From assembly GCF_018448785.1 (NCBI RefSeq), contig NZ_JAHCLU010000002.1, positions 62,001 through 126,000 on the forward strand: DNA of 64,000 bases, given 5' to 3'. This DNA is from Halomonas jincaotanensis (GTDB lineage: Bacteria; Pseudomonadota; Gammaproteobacteria; Pseudomonadales; Halomonadaceae). Shown here in pieces: positions 7,903-15,564 of this stretch. Numbering within the stretch: the stretch's first letter is position 1; each line of letters begins with the position of its first letter. Position numbers and translations under genes: made by a program. The notes under the pieces were generated by a model, which was not told where the DNA came from, searched no databases, and was given only the letters and a program-made list of their open reading frames with translations.

Positions 7903-8805
7903 GTGATGAAGATGATGGGCCTGCCCAAGAAGCCCCGGATCGAGGCCGAGATCTTCGCTGAGATGGTGCACGACGAACAGGTGGTGCACTCCATCAACGG
8001 CGAGCTCCTGATGCTGGAGTGGCACCACGGCCGCGAGGGGAAGGTGGTGGTGCCCGAGTCGTCACTGTCCGAATGGCTGCAGACGGTGCAGCTCAGCCGC
8101 GTGAAAGGCGACGCCTGGTCGTGGCCGTGGGCGTTCAGCACCTTGTCGTTCCCGTCCAGGCAGACCTTTCATGGTCACGCACTGGACGGTGCCCTGGTGG
8201 CCTGGGTGGATTCGACCACGCTGCCTGGCCGCTATGAGGCCTTCCTGCGCGCCCACGACAACCCGCACGGCGTGGACATGATGGGCCTCGGCGATCCCTG
8301 GCTGATCGTCGCGATCCACAACCCGCTGGGTACCCAGCCCAGCCTCAACCCCACCATGTTGCGCGGCGCCTTCAAGCCCTCACAGATCACCGACTTCATC
8401 AATCGCGAGGCCATCGAATACCCCGGTGGCCGGTCGACGCCACTGGCCGATGAGGAGGGCATGATCCTGCGTGCCGTGGTGCGCTACGTGCTGTCGCTGG
8501 GTATGTATCTCTCCGCCTATCCCGAGGCGCTGTCGAGCGGCGTGCCGGCCTGGATGAAGAACAAGCACCCGGAAGGGAAAAGGGGCGTGCCTTTCGCGCA
8601 TATCGGCTACGACCGCGAGGACCGCAAGTTGAATCTGGCCATGACCGCCCCACGCTCGGTGTCTCCGTGCTGGCGACAGCTGCGCGACGAACGTTTCTAT
8701 CGCGGCAAGTGGGCCGATCGCCGACGCGGTAGCCTCTATGTGCTGGTCAGCGGCTATGAGGTGGGAGCCGGGAAGACAGTGGGGGTGGAATCGTTAGAAC
8801 CATGA
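7903..8805 (+). CDS. Hypothetical protein, accessory region (300 aa)
   Basis: A 300-residue soluble protein that I do not recognise with confidence. It is rich in Trp, His and Met, without signal peptide or membrane span. Visible blocks are ELLMLEWHHGREGKVVVP, GLGDPWLIVAIHNPLG, VRYVLSLGMYLSAYPEAL and a basic C-terminus CWRQLRDERFYRGKWADRRRG. The block order near the C-terminus faintly recalls the plasmid- and phage-borne AcrVA2-related family; this is a weak impression. The start is GTG 7903 or ATG 7906, and no good Shine-Dalgarno is seen. The same frame upstream reads MPQATYRH, a TAA at 7870-7872, then SQLHRRYVRS, so the gene may have begun at ATG 7846 and acquired a stop. A coding origin is likely from frame length. 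Confidence 0.6.
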   Translation: MMKMMGLPKKPRIEAEIFAEMVHDEQVVHSINGELLMLEWHHGREGKVVVPESSLSEWLQTVQLSRVKGDAWSWPWAFSTLSFPSRQTFHGHALDGALVAWVDSTTLPGRYEAFLRAHDNPHGVDMMGLGDPWLIVAIHNPLGTQPSLNPTMLRGAFKPSQITDFINREAIEYPGGRSTPLADEEGMILRAVVRYVLSLGMYLSAYPEALSSGVPAWMKNKHPEGKRGVPFAHIGYDREDRKLNLAMTAPRSVSPCWRQLRDERFYRGKWADRRRGSLYVLVSGYEVGAGKTVGVESLEP

Positions 8806-8974
8806 TCGGCTGGAGGCACTGGAAAAGCCGCTTCAGGACGCCCAGCAGCGCGCTCACAAAACCGAATTGGCGAGGCGGGGTGAGTCCCTGACGGAACGGC
8901 TGCAGACTCTGGAACGCCCTACGCAACACGTGATGAACGATGAGGGAGATACAACCAATTCCAGCTGCCACTAG
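8804..8974 (+). pseudogene. Possible coiled-coil gene remnant
   Basis: Overlapping the stop of the preceding gene, a second frame lacking an upstream start codon runs 56 codons. It reads RLEALEKPLQDAQQRAHKTE then SLTERLQTLERPTQHVMND before TAG 8972-8974. The heptad-like Leu spacing suggests the tail of a coiled-coil protein, as seen in plasmid or phage genes. It could equally be chance. It supports the view that 7.5-9.1 kb is a decayed accessory segment. Confidence 0.2.
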
Positions 8975-9088
8975 CGAGCTAGAAATGGTCCCGTGGGTAC
9001 CGCGACAACTCGTTCAAATAGCTTGACAGTGGGGGGGCCGGAGACTGTCCAAGTGCTTCCAGCCTGAACCGTTGACAGCCAACTGAAA

Positions 9089-9111
9089 AGTGTGGGTCAC
9101 AGTGTGGGTCA
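9089..9111 (+). repeat. Tandem 11-bp direct repeats near tRNA-Ser
   Basis: AGTGTGGGTCA occurs at 9089-9099 and again at 9101-9111, a period of 12 bp, about 55 bp beyond the 3' end of tRNA-Ser. Short tandem repeats of this kind beside a tRNA 3' end are common as arm-type binding sites of tyrosine integrases. No integrase gene is present here, so the site may be a scar of a lost island. Confidence 0.5.
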
Positions 9112-9120
9112 GCAGACACT

Positions 9121-9153
9121 AAAAAAAGAAAAAGCCGCTGAAATCAGCGGCTT
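9121..9153 (-). terminator. Intrinsic terminator of tRNA-Ser
   Basis: On the minus strand AAGCCGCTGA pairs with TCAGCGGCTT (plus coordinates 9132-9141/9144-9153) across a 2-nt gap. It is followed by a T-rich run (plus-strand A-run 9121-9133). It lies 12 bp beyond the tRNA CCA end. Confidence 0.9.
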
Positions 9154-9165
9154 AATCGGTATTCT

Positions 9166-9256
9166 TGGCGGAGGGACAGGGATTCGAACCCTGGAAGGGC
9201 TATTAACCCTTGCCGGTTTTCAAGACCGGTGCATTCAACCGCTCTGCCATCCCTCC
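9166..9256 (-). tRNA. tRNA-Ser(UGA)
   Basis: A 91-nt class II tRNA. The acceptor GGAGGGA (9250-9256) pairs with TCCCTCC (9170-9176), with discriminator G and an encoded CCA (9166-9168). The anticodon loop CTTGAAA between CCGG arms gives anticodon UGA, decoding UCA and UCN codons. A long variable arm (AAGGGTTAATAGCCCTT) marks it as Ser, and the T-arm GGTTCGAATCC is intact. Confidence 0.97.
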
Positions 9257-9271
9257 GGCTTACGGAGCAGC

Positions 9272-9299
9272 ATACTACCAGTTTTCGATCGCTGGTCAA
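9272..9299 (-). promoter_or_regulatory. Sigma-70 promoter of tRNA-Ser
   Basis: On the minus strand, -35 TTGACC (9294-9299) and -10 TAGTAT (9272-9277) are 16 bp apart. They are followed by a GC-rich discriminator and the tRNA 5' end 15 bp after the -10 box. Spacing and position are as expected for a tRNA promoter. Confidence 0.75.
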
Positions 9300-9510
9300 G
9301 CGCCTAGAGAAGCAATATCTTAGCGGGAACCGAAGGTCGGGCTTAAGGTGATTTGCGAGCTAACCGCTTGAATAGCGTGCCGTAAGCTGGGACGCTATCT
9401 TTCAGCATAAATACCGTTGAGTTTCGGCGAGACAATGACTTGCGCCGGGAACTCCGAGTGGGCATTCTAGGTCCAAACCATAGATCATCATAACAGGGAG
9501 CTCTGCAATA

Positions 9511-10179
9511 ATGGCTTACCAAGATACGCATCTGACGCGTCCGCAGTCTCAAGCGGTCAGTACCAACAAGGTGCTCCGCAATACCTATGGCCTGCTGGCC
9601 ATGACGCTACTGTTCTCCGCTATGACCGCTGGTGCTGCAATGGCCATGGGCATCGAGCGAATGAACATTTTTGTGTTCTTCATCGGTGCCTACGGATTGA
9701 TGTTCCTGGTTCACAAGACGGCCAATTCCGCGATGGGGTTGCTGTCGACGTTTGCCTTCACCGGATTTATGGGCTTTACCCTGGGGCCGATTCTAAGTGC
9801 GTACCTGACGTTGCCCAACGGCGCTCAGTTGATCATGACAGCATTGGGTATGACGGGGGCTACCTTCCTGGGGCTCTCGGCCGTGGCCTTGTTGACTCGC
9901 AAGGATTTCAGCTTTCTGGGTAATTTCCTGATGGCGGGTGCCATCGTGCTGATTCTGGCCATGGTGGCAGCGCTGGTCTTCCAGATTCCCGCGCTCTCCT
10001 TGATGGTTTCAGCTGGCTTTGTGCTATTTGCCTCTGCCGCCATTCTCTACCAGACCAGCGAGATCGTGCATCGCGCGGGCGAAACCAATTATATACTCGC
10101 TACCATTACCCTCTATGTCTCGATCTACAACCTGTTCATCAGCTTGCTCTCGATTCTCGGCATCATGAGCAACGACTGA
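9511..10179 (+). CDS. yccA: Bax inhibitor-1/YccA family membrane protein
   Basis: A 222-residue inner-membrane protein with seven predicted hydrophobic segments and the family signature TFAFTGFMGFTLGPILS near 85-100. It ends in the usual YNLFISLLSILGIMSND. YccA binds and modulates the FtsH protease in E. coli; the family also includes eukaryotic BI-1 Ca2+ leak proteins. The N-terminal segment (MAYQDTHLTRPQSQAVSTNK) is cytosolic. AGGGAGCTCT precedes the ATG at a normal distance. It stands directly upstream of tusDCB, separated by a strong hairpin. Confidence 0.93.
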   Translation: MAYQDTHLTRPQSQAVSTNKVLRNTYGLLAMTLLFSAMTAGAAMAMGIERMNIFVFFIGAYGLMFLVHKTANSAMGLLSTFAFTGFMGFTLGPILSAYLTLPNGAQLIMTALGMTGATFLGLSAVALLTRKDFSFLGNFLMAGAIVLILAMVAALVFQIPALSLMVSAGFVLFASAAILYQTSEIVHRAGETNYILATITLYVSIYNLFISLLSILGIMSND

Positions 10180-10199
10180 TCGTCCGGCGCCAAGATGTC

Positions 10200-10227
10200 A
10201 CTGGCCCCGCCGATTGGCGGGGCCAGT
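10200..10227 (+). terminator. Hairpin between yccA and tusD
   Basis: A perfect 12-bp stem, ACTGGCCCCGCC (10200-10211) with GGCGGGGCCAGT (10216-10227), loop GATT, lies 20 bp after the yccA stop. Only CCGTTTC follows, so it is T-poor. It probably ends or attenuates yccA transcripts, with partial read-through into tusD, whose Shine-Dalgarno lies 9 bp downstream. Confidence 0.65.
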
Positions 10228-10251
10228 CCGTTTCAGGAGGTCCCTTTTGTC

Positions 10252-10644
10252 ATGCGCTACGCCATCTTGCTGCTCGGCGCCCCCTACAGTCACCAGGCTT
10301 CACATTCCGCCCTGCGCTTTGCGCACGCCTTGCTCGCGCGTGGACACTCCCTCGATGCCGTGTTTTTCTACCACGATGGTGTGCAAAATGCGGCGCGTCT
10401 TGCGGCTCCGCCACAAGATGAAAGGCACGTGGTAGATGAATGGATCGCCTTGCATGCCGAGCATGGCACCTCGCTGGAGGTCTGTATCGCCGCGGCACTG
10501 CGTCGTGGCCTGCTGGATGAACGCGAGGCCGCACGCCATGGCAAGTCAGGGCATAGCATAGACGCGCCATTCGAACTGACTGGCTTGGGTCAACTGATTG
10601 ATCTCGGCCAGCGGTGTGATCGACTGATCACCTTCGCACCATGA
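10252..10644 (+). CDS. tusD: Sulfurtransferase complex subunit TusD
   Basis: A 130-residue subunit of the TusBCD hexamer that relays persulfide sulfur from TusA to TusE for 2-thiolation of tRNA wobble uridine (mnm5s2U34). The active Cys is residue 78 in the motif SLEVCIAAALRRG, the same position as in E. coli TusD. The C-terminal GLGQLIDLGQRCDRLITF is typical. An open frame extends 19 codons upstream, but AGGAGG at 10236-10241 and the family N-terminus (MRYAILLLG) fix the start at 10252. It begins a tight tusD-C-B-E cluster. Confidence 0.92.
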   Translation: MRYAILLLGAPYSHQASHSALRFAHALLARGHSLDAVFFYHDGVQNAARLAAPPQDERHVVDEWIALHAEHGTSLEVCIAAALRRGLLDEREAARHGKSGHSIDAPFELTGLGQLIDLGQRCDRLITFAP

Positions 10645-10654
10645 AGGGCATCAC

Positions 10655-11026
10655 ATGACATCACACTTTTCTTCCGATCTGCTGGTAATACTGCGTCACG
10701 GCCCTCATGGCAGCAGTCTGCTGCGTGACGGACTGGACGCCGCGCTTGTGGCGGCGGCCTTTGGACAACGGGTGTCCCTATTGTTCATGGGGGAAGGCGT
10801 TATGGCCTTGGTGGATGACCAGCAGCCAGATCCGCTAGGCCAGAAGGGCACGTCAGCGACGATCGAGATGCTGTCGATGTATGATATCGAGGCGATATTG
10901 GTTGAACAGACGGCCCTTGAGCTCTTTGGGCTGACGCCTGACGAATTAATGCTACCGGTCCGCTTGCTGACCGGTGCAACGTTATCGACGCTGCCGACCT
11001 CGCATCGACTGGTGCTGACATTCTGA
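10655..11026 (+). CDS. tusC: Sulfurtransferase complex subunit TusC
   Basis: A 123-residue DsrF/TusC-like subunit of the TusBCD sulfur relay. It shows LVILRHGPHGSSLLRDGLDA at the N-terminus, AFGQRVSLLFMGEGV, and a SMYDIEAILVE segment that aligns with the TusC fold. It starts 10 bp after tusD. TusC has no catalytic Cys; its role is structural within the ring-shaped complex. Confidence 0.9.
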   Translation: MTSHFSSDLLVILRHGPHGSSLLRDGLDAALVAAAFGQRVSLLFMGEGVMALVDDQQPDPLGQKGTSATIEMLSMYDIEAILVEQTALELFGLTPDELMLPVRLLTGATLSTLPTSHRLVLTF

Positions 11027-11068
11027 TGGTACCGATGCCTGACGACGTTAATCTTTCCAAGGATTCCT

Positions 11069-11359
11069 ATGCTGTTGCATGTGCTTAATCGTTCTCCCGC
11101 CACCAGTCGGGTCTACCAGCAGGCATTGACCATGATGGGTGAGGAAGACCGGCTGCTGCTTGTCGAGGATGGTGTGCAGGGGGCTTTGCCGCAGATGGTT
11201 CGCCATTTCGGCGAGGTGCAAGGTCGGCTCTTCGCGCTCGAGGAGGATCTGGCATCGCGTGGCCTGCTGGGTCGGTGTGATGCCTCGGTACAGGTGGTCG
11301 ATGTCGACGGTTTCGTACTATTGACCGAACAAGCCGAACGCACGATGAGTTGGTACTGA
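11069..11359 (+). CDS. tusB: Sulfurtransferase complex subunit TusB
   Basis: A 96-residue DsrH/TusB-family protein. It starts MLLHVLNRSP and ends DGFVLLTEQAERTMSWY, close to the E. coli ending. It is the third subunit of TusBCD. A 42-bp gap separates it from tusC, and its stop codon overlaps the tusE start (TGATG), indicating translational coupling. Confidence 0.9.
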   Translation: MLLHVLNRSPATSRVYQQALTMMGEEDRLLLVEDGVQGALPQMVRHFGEVQGRLFALEEDLASRGLLGRCDASVQVVDVDGFVLLTEQAERTMSWY

Positions 11360-11712
11360 TGGCGTCCACCACTCTCGCCCGCTACCTAGACGTGAAAGGT
11401 CAGCGTATCGGTTTGGATCCCGAAGGGTACCTGGTGAATCTCGATACCTGGTCGCCCGACGTGGCCCATGCGCTGGCCGATGAAGACGGCATAGCGCTGA
11501 CTGACGAGCACTGGGAGGTGATCGAGGTGCTTCGGAACTTCCATGCTCGCTTCGCCATGGCACCCGCCATGCGGCCGCTGGTAAAAGCGGTGGGACAGTC
11601 ATTGGGAGAAGACAAGGGGCGCTCGATCCACCTGATGCGCCTTTTTCCCGGCAGTCCTGCCAAGGTGGCCGCGCGCCTGGCGGGCCTGCCCAAGCCGACC
11701 AACTGTCTATGA
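11359..11712 (+). CDS. tusE: TusE/DsrC/DsvC family sulfur relay protein
   Basis: A 117-residue DsrC-family protein that accepts sulfur from TusD and hands it to MnmA for tRNA thiolation. The catalytic Cys is the penultimate residue (116) in the C-terminal GLPKPTNCL, as in E. coli TusE. The single C-terminal Cys and the tus context fit TusE rather than dissimilatory DsrC, which has two. The ATG at 11359 overlaps the tusB stop. Confidence 0.92.
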   Translation: MASTTLARYLDVKGQRIGLDPEGYLVNLDTWSPDVAHALADEDGIALTDEHWEVIEVLRNFHARFAMAPAMRPLVKAVGQSLGEDKGRSIHLMRLFPGSPAKVAARLAGLPKPTNCL

Positions 11713-11736
11713 GTCTCTCGCCATGAGAGGAGCATT

Positions 11737-12309
11737 GTGAACTTTCTCGCGCATGCCTGGCTAGCGCGTGGCGGCAGTGATGATTTCCTGTTCGGTAATC
11801 TAATCGCCGATGGCGTCAAGGGGCCCGACTTGTCACCTTGGCCAACCGACGTTGCCAGTGGCATTCGCCACCATCGCCGGGTCGATGCCTTCGTCGATGC
11901 GCACCCGGTCGTAGCGGGGACCTTGTCACGTGTCCCGCGAGGCCAGCGCCGTGTGGCGGGCATTGCCCTCGATATGGTCTGGGACCACTTTCTGGCGAGG
12001 CGGCTGGGCCTGGAGACGGAGCGGTCGTTGCTGATAGCGCGTTGTTACCGAGTGCTGGATAACCAGCCCGCTCCGGCACGACTGGCCACGATGATGCCGT
12101 TGCTGGTCCAACAGGACTGGTTGCATCGCTATGCGGATTTCCGCTTCACCTGCAACGCGGTAGCAGGTATCGGCCGACGCCTCTCCGGCCCCAATCGCCT
12201 CGAGGAACTGGTGCCTTGGCTCGAGACGGACTACGACCGACTGGCCGATGATTTCAGCCAGCTCTGGCCCTCTGTTGTTACTGCGCTCTGCATCGCCCCA
12301 GCCGCATAA
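11737..12309 (+). CDS. acpH: ACP phosphodiesterase AcpH
   Basis: A 190-residue HD-like hydrolase that removes the 4'-phosphopantetheine arm from holo-acyl carrier protein. It matches AcpH from the N-terminus (MNFLAHAWLA, GNLIADGVKG) through IRHHRRVDAFVD and DMVWDHFLARR, whose His and Asp residues form the metal site. The start is GTG 11737, with GAGAGGAG 7 nt upstream. It follows tusE by 24 bp and is probably co-transcribed, then converges on moeA. Confidence 0.88.
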   Translation: MNFLAHAWLARGGSDDFLFGNLIADGVKGPDLSPWPTDVASGIRHHRRVDAFVDAHPVVAGTLSRVPRGQRRVAGIALDMVWDHFLARRLGLETERSLLIARCYRVLDNQPAPARLATMMPLLVQQDWLHRYADFRFTCNAVAGIGRRLSGPNRLEELVPWLETDYDRLADDFSQLWPSVVTALCIAPAA

Positions 12310-12341
12310 CTCCAACAGCATAGCCCCTGCGGCAATTTCTT

Positions 12342-13550
12342 TCAGTCCACCTTGAGCCACAGGCAGTCGATGCGATCGTTCGCTGCTACCTGAGTCTCGG
12401 CAGGAATGACGGCCAGTGCATCCGCGTGAATACACGACGACAGGACGCTCGAATTCTGATCGCGAAAGGCATGTGCGGTTATGCCCTGGTCGTTGAACGC
12501 AAGTGCGACACGCATGTAATGTCGGCGCGGCCCCGTGGTGGTGGTAAACGCGGCGCGCGCGGAGAGTTGGGGCAACGTTTTCAGCGCGGGGCAGGCGAGT
12601 AGGGCGCCCACCAGTGGTCGCAGGAACAACCAGGCGCCGACAAACCCGGAGACCGGGTTGCCGGGCAGACCGACAAAGCGGGCCTCGCTATTGTCATGGC
12701 GTGTCAATCGCCCCAACGCCAATGGTTTGCCGGGGCGAATGGCCAAGCGCCACATATCGAGTTGACCCAGTGACTCCGCGGCGGTCTTGACATGGTCCTC
12801 CTCGCCGACGCTGACCCCCCCGGTAGTGACCACGAGATCAGCGACCTCGGTGGCCTTGCTGAGTATGCCCCGTGTCGCGCGGGGCTCATCGGGCACTGTG
12901 ACGGCCTGTATGACCTCGGCACCGAATCGTTCGAGCAGGCGTTTGAGCATCGGCCGGTTGGAATTGTAGAGCTGTCCCGGTGCCAGTGACTGGCCGGGAT
13001 CGATGATCTCGTCGCCGGTGGAGAGCAGGGCGACGCGAGGGCGGCGGCGTACCATAAGCTCGGTGATACCCTGTCCCGCCAGGTGGCCCAGGGCGGCCGC
13101 TTCCAGCCGTTCACCGGCGCACAACAGTACATCGCCAGTCGAAACGTCGCGCCCGCGGCGACGGACGTTGTCGCCGGCGGGCAAATTGCCGGGAATCCAT
13201 ACCCTGTCGCCCCGTCGCTCGACCTTTTCCTGCATCACGACACAGTCGGCGCCTGAGGGTATCTCACCGCCGGTAAAGATTCTCGCGCAACTGCCCGGCG
13301 CCAAGGGCGTGGCAGTCGAGCCGGCGGCGATGCGCTGGCTAACCGTCAGCCAGCGTCCGGCATCGCCATGATACAGGGCATAGCCATCCATGCCGCTGTT
13401 GTCGAAGGGGGGGGCGTCGAGGCTCGCGGTGACGTCTTCGCACAGGACGCGCCCGCCTGCTTCGTCACCAGCAATACGCTCGCAATCGACAGGTTCCACC
13501 CCCTCGACCAGGGCGGCCAGCGCCGCCTCGACGGACCGCAACTCAGCCAT
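12342..13550 (-). CDS. moeA: Molybdopterin molybdenumtransferase MoeA
   Basis: A 402-residue enzyme that inserts molybdate into adenylylated molybdopterin. Conserved segments are PPFDNSGMDGYA near the N-terminus, IFTGGEIPSGADCVVMQE, LLSTGDEI, TTGGVSVGEEDHVK, IRPGKPLALG and VGLPGNPVSGFVG. The ATG at 13550 overlaps the end of moaB by 8 bp; a GTG at 13559 is the alternative. Together with moaB and the formate dehydrogenase genes it forms a molybdenum-enzyme neighbourhood: the cofactor is made beside its consumer. Confidence 0.93.
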   Translation of the reverse strand: MAELRSVEAALAALVEGVEPVDCERIAGDEAGGRVLCEDVTASLDAPPFDNSGMDGYALYHGDAGRWLTVSQRIAAGSTATPLAPGSCARIFTGGEIPSGADCVVMQEKVERRGDRVWIPGNLPAGDNVRRRGRDVSTGDVLLCAGERLEAAALGHLAGQGITELMVRRRPRVALLSTGDEIIDPGQSLAPGQLYNSNRPMLKRLLERFGAEVIQAVTVPDEPRATRGILSKATEVADLVVTTGGVSVGEEDHVKTAAESLGQLDMWRLAIRPGKPLALGRLTRHDNSEARFVGLPGNPVSGFVGAWLFLRPLVGALLACPALKTLPQLSARAAFTTTTGPRRHYMRVALAFNDQGITAHAFRDQNSSVLSSCIHADALAVIPAETQVAANDRIDCLWLKVD

Positions 13551-14064
13551 GCTGGCCACGCTCGGGTATGACCAGATTGGCGAAGTTGCAGGGCTTGTGA
13601 CGGCTGTCGAGCTGTTCGGCGAGGATGCCGTCCCAGCCCGTCAGGCAGGCGCCGGTGGAGCCCGGCAGGCAGAAAATTACCGTGGCATTGGCGAGGCCAC
13701 CGAGGCAGCGACTCTGTATCGTGGAACTGCCGATTTCCTGCCAGGACAGCTGTCGGAACAGCTCACCGAACCCTTCGATTTCCTTGTCGAGCAGCACCGA
13801 GACCGCCTCGGGTGTCGAGTCGCGTCCGGTGAACCCTGTTCCGCCGGTCGTCACGATGACCTGAACGGCAGCGTCGGCGATCCATTCGGCGACTACCGCA
13901 CGAATCCGGTAGACGTCGTCGATAACGATACGCTTTTCGTGCAACTGGTGTCCGGCAGCGCTGAGTCGCTCTATCAGCGCCTGGCCACTGCGATCGGTCT
14001 CATCGGTGCGCGTGTCGGAGATGGTCAGCACGGCAATGGTCAGCGGAATCATCGGTTCGCTCAT
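13543..14064 (-). CDS. moaB: Molybdenum cofactor biosynthesis protein MoaB
   Basis: A 173-residue MogA/MoaB-family protein that adenylylates molybdopterin before metal insertion. It shows [11 protein letters not shown], the substrate-binding [11 protein letters not shown] and [10 protein letters not shown]. It starts one base after the stop of the DUF1244 gene (TAA-ATG) and overlaps moeA, so the three genes are translationally coupled. MogA is the other candidate, but length and the MoeA pairing favour MoaB. Confidence 0.9.
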   Translation of the reverse strand: MSEPMIPLTIAVLTISDTRTDETDRSGQALIERLSAAGHQLHEKRIVIDDVYRIRAVVAEWIADAAVQVIVTTGGTGFTGRDSTPEAVSVLLDKEIEGFGELFRQLSWQEIGSSTIQSRCLGGLANATVIFCLPGSTGACLTGWDGILAEQLDSRHKPCNFANLVIPERGQHG

Positions 14065-14394
14065 TTATGCTTGCTCTTCCTTGGCGGCCTTCTTGCGAGC
14101 CTGCAGCGCCTCGAACGCCGCCTGTTGTTCGGGGGAAGCTTCCTTCTGATAGTGGGCTTTCCATTTGCTGTAAGGCATTCCGTAGACATAGTCACGCGCG
14201 GCGTCATAGTCGAGCTCGGCGCCACGCTCTTCCGCGGCCGTCACCAGCCACTTGGAAAGGCAGTTACGGCAGAAGTCCGCCAGGATCATCAAGTCGATGT
14301 TCTGGACGTCCTTACGGTTATCGAGATGCTTGAGAAGACGACGAAACGCCGCCGCCTCGAGTTCGGTACGTGTCGCATCGTCTAGGTGTTGCAT
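14065..14394 (-). CDS. DUF1244 family protein
   Basis: A 109-residue protein of the DUF1244 family, common next to core genes in alpha- and gamma-proteobacteria. It is acidic and helical with one conserved Cys pattern (ILADFCRNCLSKWL), followed by DYVYGMPYSKWKAHYQKEA. The start at 14394 has GAAGGAC about 9 nt upstream; a 19-codon open extension was rejected. The function is unknown. It is coupled to moaB-moeA and follows the formate dehydrogenase terminator, which suggests its own promoter. Confidence 0.85.
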   Translation of the reverse strand: MQHLDDATRTELEAAAFRRLLKHLDNRKDVQNIDLMILADFCRNCLSKWLVTAAEERGAELDYDAARDYVYGMPYSKWKAHYQKEASPEQQAAFEALQARKKAAKEEQA

Positions 14395-14439
14395 AGGGTA
14401 ATGTCCTTCTTGGAGGAGGGTGGCCGATAGGGCCAGCAT

Positions 14440-14468
14440 AACAAAAGACACCGCCCGTAGGCGGTGTC
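14440..14468 (-). terminator. Terminator of the formate dehydrogenase operon
   Basis: On the minus strand GACACCGCC pairs with GGCGGTGTC (14447-14455/14460-14468) across a 4-nt loop, followed by TTTTGTTAT. It lies 22 bp after the stop of the gamma-subunit gene, just upstream of DUF1244. Confidence 0.85.
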
Positions 14469-14490
14469 GAACGGTAGGGCACGATAGGCA

Positions 14491-15552
14491 TCAACTCGTA
14501 CGCGGCGTCGCCTGATCCCCGTCCCGGGAGCTTCCACGGTCGGCAGCGAGCTGCTCTTCCGTGACCGTCTGGTCCTTGACCTTCTCGTACCAGAGGTTGT
14601 GATGCTCCTTGGCCCAGGTTTCATCGACATAGCCGGTGGCCATGCCTTCCAGCGAACCTTCGGTGCCGATGGTGCCGATGTAGATGTGGCCCAGGGCCAC
14701 GGCGGTAAGACCAAGAGCCCCCAGCGCGTGAATGATGTTGGCCCACTGCATGGTATCGCGACCCTGACCGAAGTTAGGGAAGTCGAGTACCAGGCCGCTG
14801 GCGATCACCACGATCCCGGCAGTCGCCAGCAGCCAGTACCAGACCTTTTCACCACCATTGGCGAAGCCGGCATCGACATGGCCCTTGCCGATCATGCCCC
14901 CGCCTTTCTTGAACCACACCAGATCGTGTTTCTTCGGCAGATTTTCCTTGAACAGGCGCAGCAGCAGGATCACCAGCAGGATGCCGAACAGCGGCCCCAA
15001 GTAATTATGAACCAGCTTGGAGGCCGAGATCATCCCCGACCACGCGCTGTCACCGAACAAGGGCTTGAAGACCAGCTTGCCGTAGAACAGGTTGAGCCCT
15101 GAAAGGGCCAGCAGTATGAACAGTGTTGCCACTGTCCAATGCAGCGACCGCATCATCAACGGCCAGCGAAGCAGCTTGCGACCGGTCCTGGGCTCATCCA
15201 GACGCTTGCGGCCGAAGATGAGATAGAAGATCACGATCATTGCGAACATGCCGCCGATGGCGATCAGCCCGAAGGGGGATACCCAGCGGTTGCGCAGCTG
15301 ACGCCAGTTCTCACCACTGGCGTTGATCAGGTTATAGTTGCTGTCGAATCGCGATGATCGAAAGTTAGGTCCTGTCTCTCCGCTACGAATCTGACGCCAG
15401 GCATCGGCATCCACCGACGGCACGGCCGTGGCTATCTCGCGATCCGGGTCGGCCTGGGCCAGCGCCTGCTGACCCAGGCCGAGTCCGAGGATCAGCACCA
15501 ACGCCATCAGTGCCATTCGCCACACCGACGTCCAAGCTTTGGAAACGTTCAT
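14491..15552 (-). CDS. Formate dehydrogenase gamma subunit (cytochrome b556)
   Basis: A 353-residue di-heme membrane anchor that passes electrons from formate to the quinone pool. A signal peptide (residues 1-33, ending ALAQA) and a periplasmic stretch of about 60 residues precede a transmembrane helix (FGLIAIGGMFAMIVIFYLIF). The four-helix cytochrome b domain follows. Candidate heme ligands are His in MRSLHWTVATLF, KLVHNYLGPL and NIIHALGALGLTAVALGHIY. The C-terminus (MATGYVDETWAKEHHNLWYEKV) is family-typical. ATG 15552 is preferred over GTG 15555 because GGAGG sits 7 nt upstream. It is the last gene of the operon. Confidence 0.92.
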   Translation of the reverse strand: MNVSKAWTSVWRMALMALVLILGLGLGQQALAQADPDREIATAVPSVDADAWRQIRSGETGPNFRSSRFDSNYNLINASGENWRQLRNRWVSPFGLIAIGGMFAMIVIFYLIFGRKRLDEPRTGRKLLRWPLMMRSLHWTVATLFILLALSGLNLFYGKLVFKPLFGDSAWSGMISASKLVHNYLGPLFGILLVILLLRLFKENLPKKHDLVWFKKGGGMIGKGHVDAGFANGGEKVWYWLLATAGIVVIASGLVLDFPNFGQGRDTMQWANIIHALGALGLTAVALGHIYIGTIGTEGSLEGMATGYVDETWAKEHHNLWYEKVKDQTVTEEQLAADRGSSRDGDQATPRTS

Positions 15553-15564
15553 CACCTGGCCTCC

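Noticed and set aside
13390..14385. 331-codon plus-strand frame
   Set aside because: It is antisense to moeA, moaB and DUF1244 and has no motif.
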